From the NCBI RefSeq assembly GCF_000011365.1, contig NC_004463.1, forward strand, positions 1 to 64,000: DNA of 64,000 bases. The letters are read 5' to 3'. The notes beneath the pieces were generated by a model. That model did not search any database. It was not told where the DNA came from and saw nothing but the letters and a program-made list of their open reading frames with translations. Position 1 is the first letter of the stretch. Each line of letters starts with the position of its first letter. Below are positions 9,604 through 18,496 of this stretch, piece after piece. The stretch is from Bradyrhizobium diazoefficiens USDA 110 (GTDB taxonomy: Bacteria; Pseudomonadota; Alphaproteobacteria; Rhizobiales; Xanthobacteraceae). The position numbers and the translations under genes were made by a program.

Positions 9604-10344
9604 GAAGTCGTTTCGGGGCTCTGTTTTGGCATTGGCCTTCCAAGGAGGAGCATGGCATCGACACATCTGACGGTGAGCGGAATGGATGCACCGACGGGGA
9701 CTCGCCGGGTGCATTTGGTTTCCCTTCCGAGATCTCCGCCTGTCTCAGACGGCTGACTTTGACGGCCACTTCGGACGAAGGCTCCTTGGTAGGCAATGCT
9801 TGGATCTACATATTCCTGGCGGGCTTCTGCGCTTCCACGCCCTATCTGGAACCCGCCCCGCCCTTCCCAAGGAAGCTCCGACGTTCTCAAGGTCGACACG
9901 GTTCGGCAGCCTGCAACCGTCCGCGAAGGGAATGACATGAGGACGCCTTTGATATTGCAAGTGCGAAGAAGTCAGGGCATGGCGAACATCGGGCGATGGC
10001 TGCCTGAACCGGGCTCCGGCACGAGCAAACAGCCAGCCAAGTGTCGCGCGTCGAGGTCCAGACTAGGCAAGGAATCATCACCTCGTCTCGTATTGAGCGG
10101 TTCTCGTAAGTTTCTTGGTCAAAACACATGCTAAGTGCGAAACCTCCATTGCCAACGTCGTGTCCGCGGTCACCGGCAGAGAGAGCTTTCGTCTGCGAGA
10201 CTCATATGCGTAGTACAGCGGCTTTCCAATTATCGCATGTTGTCCGCGCTCCTTGATGTTCTTGTCTCGGCGCATCATCGCCGCGATTCGCGATTGTCGG
10301 ATCAAGGCAACGGGACTGGATACCACGACGCTGCCGCCGTCGAC
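9604..10344. other. 740 bp without a recognisable gene
   Basis: Several frames of 70-110 codons exist on both strands but all look like shadow translations rich in Arg, Ser and Pro. No repeat, RNA gene or promoter of a known class was identified. Confidence 0.4.
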
Positions 10345-10698
10345 CTACTGAACAACGCAACTTGGGATCGCGCGAGAGCTTTCGTGCATTGATTGATCGT
10401 CAGGCGTGTCGATCGCTCGCACAACGGCGTTAGCTCTATCGAGCGAAAACGTTGCTGTCGTGCCCTCGTCGTACTTGACGCCCAGGTCAGTTGTATCCGC
10501 CGCGATCCTTGCCATAGTGGGAAAGACAGCAGGCTGACGTAGTTGCGTGAGTAACTCTCGTAAAAGAGGTTTTTGGCCACAAGCGTTGATGGCTTCGTAG
10601 GACTTGTTCCAACTCACTCCCTGATCGGAACGGTTTGGAAGATTTCTTGGCGCTGGTATGCTTGCCACACCAGGTCCGAGATCCACGTGGTGAGTCAT
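10345..10698 (-). CDS. Hypothetical protein, 117 aa
   Basis: The frame starts MTHHVDLGPGVASIPAPR and has a protein-like composition: a SWNKSYEAINACGQKPLLRELLTQL helix-like stretch and ARIAADTTDLGVKYDEG. Base composition is less GC-rich than neighbouring genes, suggesting separate acquisition. No signal peptide or known motif is seen. It ends about 140 bases outside the left end of the IS21-type element, so it may be a gene interrupted or left stranded by that insertion. Function unknown. Confidence 0.35.
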   Translation of the reverse strand: MTHHVDLGPGVASIPAPRNLPNRSDQGVSWNKSYEAINACGQKPLLRELLTQLRQPAVFPTMARIAADTTDLGVKYDEGTTATFSLDRANAVVRAIDTPDDQSMHESSRAIPSCVVQ

Positions 10699-10871
10699 GT
10701 TGTTTCGTTCTGTCTTGGAAAACTGTAGTCGTCGGGGCAGCATATCAGAAGGCAATGTAGCGAAGACCTCCCCAGAATAGGTAGGGATCTATCCGCCCTT
10801 GATGCTGAGTTGGCCCGGGTTCAACCTTGAGCATAGTCTGTCGAACGCCATCCGGAACTGCCCCCTTTTCG

Positions 10872-11078
10872 TCATGAAGAACTGCCCCCACCATCGGACG
10901 TTTGATGGTCGCTTCCGCCGGTGACGGGACGGAGGGAGGCGGAGCCGACCGGACGGCCGTCACCGGCGGTCGGCGGTTTGATGAAGCCACTCTTGGCGCG
11001 GAGTCGGTAGCTGTCGCCGCGGATCGTCAGCACGTGGCGGTGGTGCAGGAGCCGGTCGAGGATCGCGGCAAGAAGACG
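10872..11078 (-). pseudogene. IstB helper ATPase, C-terminal fragment
   Basis: Residues AILDRLLHHRHVLTIRGDSY and the Pro/Gly-rich tail ending TSDGGGSSS match the C-terminal part of IS21-family IstB. The rest of the protein, including the Walker A region, is not contiguous. The N-terminal part lies 2 kb away at 13139-13421, on the other side of the serine-recombinase segment. Confidence 0.8.
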
Positions 11079-13138
11079 CGCCTCCAGTAGACGATCCACC
11101 GGAAGCGGCGGATCTGCTTTGAGGCCGTCGTCTACGTTCGCCAGTCGACGGCAGACCAGGTCATCAACAACCGCGAGAGCGAGCGCCGCTAGTACGGCTT
11201 GGCCGACCTTGCCCGGCAGCTGGGCTGGAGCGAGGTGGCCGCAATCGACGACGAACTCGGTCGCTCTGGTGGCGGCACCGCGCGTCCCGGTTTCGAGAAG
11301 CTGCTCGCCGCCATTTGCGAAGGGCAAGTTGGCGCTGTGGTCTCGAGTGAGGCCTCTCGGCTGGCGCGCAACGGCAGGATTGGCATACGCTCCTGGAGTT
11401 CTACGGGCTCGTTGGAACACTGATCGTCGATGAGGATGGCGTCGACGATCCTCGCCATCCCAACGATCGCCTTCTGCTGGCATGAAAGGCACGATGAGCG
11501 AGATGGAGCTGTCTATCGTTCGGCAACGCTCGCTTGAAGCCTTGGAGCAGAAGGCACGCAGGGGTGAGCTCTTCCTCAACGTCGCCATCGGCTATCTCAA
11601 GGTCTCCAACGATCGGATCGACAAGGACCCTGATCGGCGCATTCAGGAGGCGCTCGCACTCGTGTTCACCAAGTTTGCCGAGATGCAGACACCGCGCCAG
11701 GTCCACCTCTGCTTACGGCAGGAGCGAATCACTTTGCCCGGGGGGCGGCCATGGCCCCGAGGGCCGCCACGTCGAATGGAAGTTACCAGTGTACAATACG
11801 ATCTACCACATCCTGACCAATCCCGCCTATGCTGGCGCCTATGTCTTCGGGCGCTCGGGCAGTCGGGTGACGATCGAGGCCGGCCGCAAGAGGATCGTGC
11901 GGGGCTTCCGGCGCGAGCGCAACGACTGGGAGGTTTTGATCAAGGACCACCATGAGGGCTACATTACGTGGGCGGAGTTCGAGAAGAATCAGGGCCTGAT
12001 CACCGACAACGCCAACGGAAAACGCTTCATGAGTCGAGGCTCGGTTCGCAGCGGCGAAGGCCGGCTCGCGGGTTCTTCGTTGCGGCCACTGCGGCCGCAA
12101 ACTTCACGTTACCTACAGCGGTACGCACAGTACTGTCGGGCGGTATCATTGCCGCGGTAGCCAGATCAACCATGGTGGAGACCCGTGCATCTCATTAGGC
12201 GGTCTGCGCGCGGATCGCGCGATCAGCGCGGAGGTCATCGCGCGGCTGCAGCCGCTGGGTATACAGGCAGCGCTGGCGGCCATGGAAGCGCGCGGCTGTG
12301 AACACGCCGACAAGCTGCGTCAGCTCGAGTTGACTCTGGAGCAGGCACGCTACGAGGCAACTCGCGCTCCTCGGCGATACGAGGCTGTCGATTCGGACAA
12401 TCGCCTTGTTGCCGGCGAGCTGGAGCGGCGCTGGAACGAACGCCTGGTCGCTGTCCGCGAGCTTGAGGGCAAGCGCGACACGTTGTTGGCTACGCCGGAG
12501 ATGACGTTGAGCGACATCGATCGCGATCGGTTACTTGCGCTTGATTCCGAACTCAAGAGAGCTTGGGAAAGTCCGGGTGCAACAGCTGCGACGCGCAACA
12601 GGATCATCCGAAGCTTCATCAATGAGATCGTTGTGCGCATGCGCGACGAGGTGCTGGACTTGATTGTCCACTGGCATGGCGGCGATCACACGGCATTGCA
12701 GGTGAGGAGGAACCGCACCGGCGAGCACCGCGGCGGATGTGGTCGATCTCGTTCGTGTCCTCGCGCGTCAGATGCCCGACAGCATCATCGCCGCGGTTCT
12801 CAACCGCGCCAGTAGGTCGACAGGGCGTGGCAACAGTTGGGCCCGCGTCCGCGTCCGCGTTCGCAGTCTGCGCAACCAACACGCCATCGCGGCCTACCGA
12901 GAGGACGAGCGCGCCCAGCTGCGTTGAAAGTCAGTCCTTCGACGGCTCGCCGTCTGATCGAAGAACAGAGCTTGCCTGCGCAGCAGCTGTGCAAAGGCGC
13001 ACCGTGGATGGTCAAAGCGGTTGATCTGGAACATCCCCAAGTCAAGGGCGCGGCGGTTCCGGCGGCCATCGTCTGGCGATCCGGGTCAAAAAGAAACTCA
13101 ACTCCAAGGGGGTAGCGAGGTGGGCAGCATGAACCTGA
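11079..13138 (+). pseudogene. Serine recombinase, frameshifted, inserted into istB
   Basis: Pieces of one large serine recombinase can be read in order across frames. They are an N-terminal YVRQSTADQVINNRES segment with the catalytic Ser, then ARQLGWSEVAAIDDELGRSG and SSEASRLARNGR, then GTMSEMELSIVRQRSLEALEQ and the recombinase domain YNTIYHILTNPAYAGAYVFG. They continue as CGRCGRKLHVTYSG (zinc ribbon), a long coiled coil (EARGCEHADKLRQLELTLEQ), and a terminal helix-turn-helix-like SPSTARRLIEEQSLPAQQL. Frame changes occur near 11390, 11470, 11760, 12050, 12200 and 12750. It was probably the mobility gene of the segment that split istB, on the opposite strand to its host. It is not functional as it stands. 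Confidence 0.85.
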
Positions 13139-13421
13139 CTCGAGCGCGCGAGCAGCAGCACGTTCTCGCCGTTGGCGATCCAACGTGACGGCGGCCAGGT
13201 CGCGGATCTGCTTCGGTCGATCGACGGCTGCGTCTATGATCCTTGCGCACGACCTCGCGCTCGCACAGTAGGATCAGCGTCTCACGCGCCGACAGGTTCA
13301 CGCGCGCCGTCTCGTCGGGCAGGTTGTCGAGCTGGTCGCGGATGCCGGAGAGCTGCGAGCGCGCCAGCATGGCCCCCAGCCAATCGATTGGTGCTTCGGT
13401 GACCTTCTTTGTACGCACCAT
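13139..13421 (-). pseudogene. IstB helper ATPase, N-terminal fragment
   Basis: The frame starts MVRTKKVTEAPIDWLGAML and continues SQLSGIRDQLDNLPDETA and SARETLILLCEREVVRKDHR, the N-terminal domain of IS21 IstB. After a frameshift it proceeds to about ENVLLL, just before where the P-loop should be, and is cut by the serine-recombinase segment. Its ATG overlaps the istA stop codon (TGATG), the normal coupling of istA and istB. Confidence 0.85.
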
Positions 13422-14606
13422 CAGAAGCTCCCTCCGATCGTAGCTTCGTATTCGGCAAGAGGACGTAACAACGAGGGCAGTGGTGAAGGCGCCGGCACTG
13501 TCGGTGTCGCGGTTGCTGGTTGGCAGACCGCGCCATCGCGACAGGCAACCCCGTCGAGGTGGGCGAACTCGACGATCCGCAGCCGGCGATCCTCCGATTG
13601 CCTGTGACCGCAACCTCGCGCATGCCATGGTGGATGCGCACCTCGCCAGCCGCGACCGTCACCGCCACGCGCTCGCTGATCAGCCGCCAGGGTACCGTAG
13701 TTGTTCGTATCGATCTCGACAGCACAATCGTTGCCGACGACGCGGGCCAGTTCGCGCGGCGATCCGAGCGACGCCGAGCGGCTTCGACCGGTGTACCTCG
13801 TCACACGCAAAGCGAGTGATCGGCGCCACGCCCGTCGTGCCGTGGATACGTACGTTCGCCACCCCGCCCTCCCACTCGGCGAGATGCGTCTCGAATGCCT
13901 CCCAGCTCGCGAAGGAATGCCCCGCGATCACGCTCTTCTTCACGTAGCGGACGCCATTCTCCGTCTTGCCCTTTGTGCGCGCCCGATACGGTGCGCAGGC
14001 GCGAGGACGGAAGCCCCAATGCTTCGCGAACGTGATGAGCTTGTCGTCAAACTGAACCGACCGGCTCACCTGTCGTGGCGCACCACGAGCGCGCGTGGAT
14101 TGTCCTTCAGCACTTCCTCCGGCAAGGTCGTGAATGCGCTCTCGAGCCCAGCGAACCAGTGCTCTTGCTTTTCGGCGCGGGTCGCCACGAACACAAATGC
14201 TTTGACCTTCGCCCCGCCGATATCGACCAGACGCTCGCCGAAGTCGATCTGTAGCTGCCGCCCCGGGGGCGTCTCGAACCGGGTCGTCGCCAGAGCTTCG
14301 GCCTTCAGTGCCTGGCGGTAGGGCTGCACGGCGCGTCGCAGCGTTCGCCGGCTGACCGCCAAGCCGTTTTCGGCCAACAGGTCGTGACGGACCGCATCCG
14401 CATTGCCGCGATGTCGAATGAACCTCTCGCGCAGCCAGCCTTCAAGGCCATGACCCGCTTCGCCCGCTCAGGCGACTTGAAGGCTTCACCCACCCGCGCC
14501 ACGTAGTCCTTCACCGTCTGCAGCCCAGCTGGCGCGCAATCCGCTTCAGACCTCACCCACACACCCTCAGGTGCAACATCTCCGTCACGTCATCCGGCGT
14601 ATTCAT
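13421..14606 (-). pseudogene. IS21-family transposase IstA, frameshifted
   Basis: Successive pieces in different frames cover the whole protein: the start MNTPDDVTEMLHLRVCG, a helix-turn-helix region, AENGLAVSRRTLRRAVQPYR, the DDE-domain entry PPGRQLQIDFGERLVDIGGA, then FDDKLITFAKHWGFRPRACA and RTKGKTENGVRYVKKS with the catalytic Glu region, and the C-terminal RRLRIVEFAHLDGV and RPLAEYEATIGGSF. At least four frame changes and some lost codons make it inactive. It is the largest gene of the 10.8-16.1 kb IS21 element. Confidence 0.85.
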
Positions 14607-14738
14607 CACCTGCCCCTGTGAATTACTCCACGACAAGCCTTTGATTCGTTAGAGCTGGCCCCGCAAATTCGGACAGTAGCTTGAGTGGATTTTCTGCCTG
14701 ACAGCGGCGAGGATTCTTGCTGCGAATCAGGAGCGAAG

Positions 14739-15044
14739 ATGACGAAGAAGAGCCGCCGGACGCATTCTCCGGCATTCAAGGCGAAGGTTGCTTTGGCTGC
14801 GGTCAAAGGAGACAAGACACTGGCGGAGCTGGCGCAACTGTTTGATGTTCATCCGAACCAGATCACGATCTGGAAAAACCAGCTCCTGGAAGGCGCCGCC
14901 GGCGTGTTTGGGCATGACAAGACATCGGCCGAGACGCCGGTCGATTTGAAGGCGTTGCATGCCAAGATCGGCGAGCTGGCGTTGGAAAACGATTTTTTGT
15001 CCGGCGCGCTCACCAAGGCGGGCCTGCTGAGCGCAAAGCGATGA
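14739..15044 (+). CDS. IS3-family transposase OrfA
   Basis: A 101-residue DNA-binding component. The first 60 residues form the usual helix-turn-helix (RRTHSPAFKAKVALAA, ELAQLFDVHPNQITIWKNQL). It is followed by a leucine-zipper-like helix (LKALHAKIGELALENDFLS) that mediates dimerisation. AGGAG lies just before the ATG at 14739, preferred to an upstream in-frame start at 14685. It ends in ATGA, overlapping the orfB start, and most elements of this family make the full transposase by a -1 frameshift at such a junction. Confidence 0.92.
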   Translation: MTKKSRRTHSPAFKAKVALAAVKGDKTLAELAQLFDVHPNQITIWKNQLLEGAAGVFGHDKTSAETPVDLKALHAKIGELALENDFLSGALTKAGLLSAKR

Positions 15045-15868
15045 TCGACCGCGGTCATGATCTTTCTATCGTGCGCCAGGCGAAGGTCCTGAAGCTGGCT
15101 CGCAGCACGGTCTACTATGAACCTCGGCCAGTTTCGGCCGAGGACCTTGCCTTGATGCGTCGGCTCGATGAGCTGCATCTCGATTATCCCTTCGCGGGAG
15201 CGCGTATGCTGCGATCGTTGCTGCGGCGGGAGGGGGTATACGCCGGTCGCCGCCACATCGCGACGCTGATGAAGCGCATGGGGATCGAGGCGGTCTATCG
15301 TCGCCCGAACACGAGCAAGCCGGCTCCGGGTCACAAGATCTACCCGTACCTGTTGCGCGGATTGAAGATCGAGCGGCCCGACCATGCGTGGGCAATGGAC
15401 ATCACCTACATTCCGATGCGGCGTGGCTTCGTCTATCTCGCGGCGGTCGTCGATGTGTTCAGCCGACGGGTCCTGGCCCATCGCGTCTCGATCACAATGG
15501 AGGCGGCCTTCTGCGTCCAAGCGGTCCAGGAGGCGTTGGCGAAGCACGGCAGACCCGAGATTTTCAACACGGATCAGGGCAGCCAGTTCACCAGCCTCGA
15601 GTTCACCGATGTGCTGCTGGACGCGAAGATCGCCATCAGCATGGACGGCAAGGGCGCCTGGCGCGACAACGTGTTTGTCGAGCGGCTCTGGCGCACGGTC
15701 AAATACGAAGAAGTTTATCTCCGCGCCTACGACAGCGTGTCCGAGGCGCGAGCGTCAATTGCCAAGTATCTGGCCTTCTACAATCAGGGACGCCCTCACT
15801 CGAGCCTTGACGGGCGCACGCCCGACGAGGCTTACTTCGGCACGCAAGCTATGGTGATGGCCGCATGA
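15041..15868 (+). CDS. IS3-family transposase OrfB (DDE integrase domain)
   Basis: A 275-residue catalytic subunit. An N-terminal HTH_21-like region (DYPFAGARMLRSLLRREG) precedes the retroviral-integrase-type core: first Asp in DHAWAMDITYIPMRRG, second Asp in FNTDQGSQFTS, Glu in NVFVERLWRTVKYEEVYL, and the C-terminal YNQGRPHSSLDGRTPDEAYF. All catalytic positions are present, so the element may be active. It overlaps orfA by 4 bases. Confidence 0.95.
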   Translation: MIDRGHDLSIVRQAKVLKLARSTVYYEPRPVSAEDLALMRRLDELHLDYPFAGARMLRSLLRREGVYAGRRHIATLMKRMGIEAVYRRPNTSKPAPGHKIYPYLLRGLKIERPDHAWAMDITYIPMRRGFVYLAAVVDVFSRRVLAHRVSITMEAAFCVQAVQEALAKHGRPEIFNTDQGSQFTSLEFTDVLLDAKIAISMDGKGAWRDNVFVERLWRTVKYEEVYLRAYDSVSEARASIAKYLAFYNQGRPHSSLDGRTPDEAYFGTQAMVMAA

Positions 15869-16106
15869 CCGTCGCCGACGATTTTGTCGTCGCTCTGGTC
15901 GGGCTACGCCCTCCCGACGCAACGACAAAATCGTAAAGCCCCGCGTTCAGCATAACCCGGCAGGAATCCACTTAAATCCAGCGGGGCGCTGTCCAAACAA
16001 CCGGGGCCAGCTCTGTTCCTCGTTCATTCGCTCTCTCCTCGGCTATCCAAGGAGGGGGCAATTCCTCGTGACGTCGAGGGGGCAGTTTTCGATGGCGCGC
16101 GCGACA

Positions 16107-17138
16107 GCGAGCCGACTTTGTTGTATCAGTCTGGCTCTGCCCTTTGGCAGAGCCAGAAAGCCAAACAAGCTCGGCCGAAGCTGTCTCGATGGGAGAACTC
16201 CAGCCATCTTGGGACGTCAAACAGCACGCGCCATGTTCGATGCGGAGCGCGTTTTCGTACGATCGCTGTCGCTACTGTCGATCAGGTTGGCAGCAGCCAT
16301 GTGCACTCCACGACAACATACTCCGGAATGCTGTCCAGCGAGGACTTGCCGACGGCCCGAATTTGACGCGTCTGAATGCCAACGGGCGATCGAAGCGATT
16401 ACCCCTTCTGGGAGTAAAGAGTCGGAATTCGGTGGAGGAGCTCGCCCGGACCTCAACGACGAAAAATCAATGGGGCCGCGAGACGATGCAGTCCCGCGGC
16501 CTCGCCACCGGAATTTAGTGAAAAGACAGTTTAAGTATAAAATCCCTCAGCCGGTGTTCTTTCAAGTAGAACACCGTGTTCCAACACTTGCCAATCCGGA
16601 CAGCTACGGGGAAACGCGTGCAACCGCAGACCAATGCGGCCGCGAGATCGATGAAGAAGCCGGTAAAATTACGGTTCGCCTGTCCTATTCGCCTGTCATA
16701 ACGGGTGCCAAGCGTCGAAAGAGTGTATCAGCGAGCAGAAGCAGCGCTCGATGCTATGCGCTGTTTGTAGTCGTCGGCGTCGTGCGTAATGGTGATCCTG
16801 CAGGTGCCGTTTGAGCGTATCATTGCTGTTGCGCTGATTGCGCGATGTTCGTGCATAACTGCCGGTTGCCGAGGCCCGCTTCAGCGTACGGCTTCCGTTC
16901 GCTTAAACCATTTCCTCGGTAAGCCAATGTAGTAGCCGCGCATGCGAAGCTCTGCCTCTCATCTATTGATGTGTTTCGCAAGCGGAACACACCACCGACA
17001 CGATTGATTATTGCCTCACGCATCTCACGCGCATCGCGTGACGGAGACTTCGCGACGACCGACCTAGTGCTGACGCCAGAGGCCGCCACGCCAGCGGCCG
17101 GATCGGTACTCGCGGCTCGTTGCTGGGAAGTCCGGCCT
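16107..17138. other. 1 kb non-coding stretch with two strong inverted repeats
   Basis: No frame looks like a known protein. Two perfect inverted repeats stand out: CTGGCTCTGCC at 16131-16141 with its complement at 16146-16156, and CGGTGTTCT at 16552-16560 with AGAACACCG at 16568-16576. Neither is followed by a T-run on either strand. The stretch lies between the right end of the IS21 element and the 3' end of the P450 gene and looks like eroded DNA. Confidence 0.45.
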
Positions 17139-18371
17139 TCAGACCGGCGTGTCGTAGGTGATGGGATAACGCTCTGGAAACGGCCCTCCTGCGTAGTCAA
17201 TCTCCGCGGCGGGACGGACGCCCCGGATTTGCAGGATGCGGCGAACGATTTCCGGAACTTGGATGCGGCTGATCTGGTCGCCGAGGCAGGTGTGCATCCC
17301 GTAGCCCAGATGCATGTAGACCGACTCCGGCCGGTCGATCGCGAAGCTGGACGGCGCCGGCAGTTGCAAGCCATCGCGCATCGCCGACCGGGTCGAGATC
17401 AGCACCGTGCTGCCGGCCTTGATTGTCGTCGCGCGCAGCGAGCCCTTGGCTATCCGGTAATCGGTCCGGCAGTGGCGCACCACGAACGGATTGATCGGGT
17501 TGAAGCGCAGCGCTTCCCAGCAATAGCGATACATCAGATGGTCGTTGTTGCTGCTGGCGACGTCGATGGCCTCCTTCAGGATCCTCGGGCGCTTGAACAA
17601 CTCGTCGAGCAGCTGCACGATGGCCGCCGATGTGGTCTCAATCCCGCCGACCAGTGTGCCCATCATATTGGTAATAATGCGTTCGTCGGCGAAGCCGATC
17701 GAATCGTCAAAATGGCTATTCAGCAGGCGGCTGAACACGTCCTCGAGCGGCGCCCCATTTTTCAGCTGCTCGCGCCGCTGCGGGAGCAGTTGTGTCAGAT
17801 AGGCGCGCATCTCCTGCCCAGCGTCAATGTTGTCCTGGTGCACCTTCGGATCTTTGTCCAGGTTGTGAAACATGTCATATTGCGTCGCGCGCGACCAGCG
17901 GAACATCGAGGCCAGATCGGGGCCGGGAAAGCCGAAATATTCTCGGGTCAGCTGAATGGGCACCAGGCGCGACAACGTGCTGACCACCTCGATCTGGTTC
18001 TGGGTATAGATCTGCTTTTCGACAGACGCATTGGCGAGGCTGCGCACCTTCTGGCGAATTGCCGGCAGATCCTCCATGCGCATGAAGGCGCGCATGATAC
18101 CCTTGTCGCGCTGGTTTATTTCGGTGCAGTCGCGGCCGAGCATGAAGGGGCCGACCGAAGGGTCCATCATTGGCGCATAGGTGACGTTGAAGATGTCGGG
18201 GCGGCTCAGCGCTTCCTGCACGTCGGGGAAGCGGGTGATGAACACCGGCCCCGCGGCGCCCAACGCCAGGTTGGGCCTGACGCGCCGGATGAATGCGAAC
18301 AATGCATCCGGATGTTTGGCGATCATCCATTTCAGGAACTTCGCCGCCGGCCCCTGTTTCTGTTCCGCCAT
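17139..18371 (-). CDS. Cytochrome P450
   Basis: A 410-residue soluble bacterial P450. The oxygen-activation I-helix is GGIETTSAA, the K-helix ExxR is WEALRFNP, and the haem-binding loop is LGYGMHTCLGDQIS with the proximal Cys. There is no membrane anchor, so it is cytoplasmic and needs external ferredoxin/reductase, which are not adjacent. It follows the RoxA-like di-haem cytochrome gene on the same strand with a 125-base gap, so the two may be co-transcribed. The substrate is unknown; the pairing suggests oxidation of a hydrophobic compound such as a fatty acid or isoprenoid, which is an inference. It is not one of the gibberellin-cluster P450s as far as can be judged from its lack of neighbours. 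Confidence 0.92.
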   Translation of the reverse strand: MAEQKQGPAAKFLKWMIAKHPDALFAFIRRVRPNLALGAAGPVFITRFPDVQEALSRPDIFNVTYAPMMDPSVGPFMLGRDCTEINQRDKGIMRAFMRMEDLPAIRQKVRSLANASVEKQIYTQNQIEVVSTLSRLVPIQLTREYFGFPGPDLASMFRWSRATQYDMFHNLDKDPKVHQDNIDAGQEMRAYLTQLLPQRREQLKNGAPLEDVFSRLLNSHFDDSIGFADERIITNMMGTLVGGIETTSAAIVQLLDELFKRPRILKEAIDVASSNNDHLMYRYCWEALRFNPINPFVVRHCRTDYRIAKGSLRATTIKAGSTVLISTRSAMRDGLQLPAPSSFAIDRPESVYMHLGYGMHTCLGDQISRIQVPEIVRRILQIRGVRPAAEIDYAGGPFPERYPITYDTPV

Positions 18372-18496
18372 TGCTGCCGCACCCTAACTCCGAAAAGCTT
18401 CGCCTGGTCGGTCGATCCGGGCTTCCGTCCACCTTTCCCCCTGCGGGAGCGAGATGGTCTTCGCTATTGCTCCAGTTGGAGCTGACCCAATCAATT

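Larger units (their letters stand above)
14657..16009 (+). mobile_element. IS3-family insertion sequence, complete
   Basis: A 1353 bp element bounded by inverted repeats beginning TGGCCCCG at 14657 and ending CGGGGCCA at 16009. Further matches lie inside both ends (CGGACAG against TGGACAG, and AGTGGATT on both sides). It encodes orfA and orfB on the plus strand and lies upstream of istA inside the IS21 element, so it arrived after IS21. The match continues a few bases outward as inverted AGAGC/GCTCT, so the exact ends could be a little wider. No direct target duplication is evident. Confidence 0.85.
10839..16106. mobile_element. IS21-family element carrying two nested insertions
   Basis: Both ends carry the same G/C-tract repeat pattern in opposite orientation. 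At the left, two AACTGCCCCC-type blocks (10856-10890) lie inside an outer TGTCGAACGCCATC. At the right, GGGGGCAATTCCTCGTGACG and GAGGGGGCAGTTTTCGATGG (16053-16095) are followed by an outer GCGACA. Double G-rich terminal repeats with TG...CA tips fit IS21. Between them are istA and istB on the minus strand, with istB split by a serine-recombinase segment (about 11.08-13.14 kb) and an IS3 element upstream of istA (14657-16009). No clear target duplication was found at the outer ends. Confidence 0.8.

Noticed and set aside
16971..18485. A 504-codon plus-strand open frame over the P450 gene
   Set aside because: It is antisense to a P450 with all diagnostic motifs; the translation is Arg/His/Leu-biased with no family pattern.
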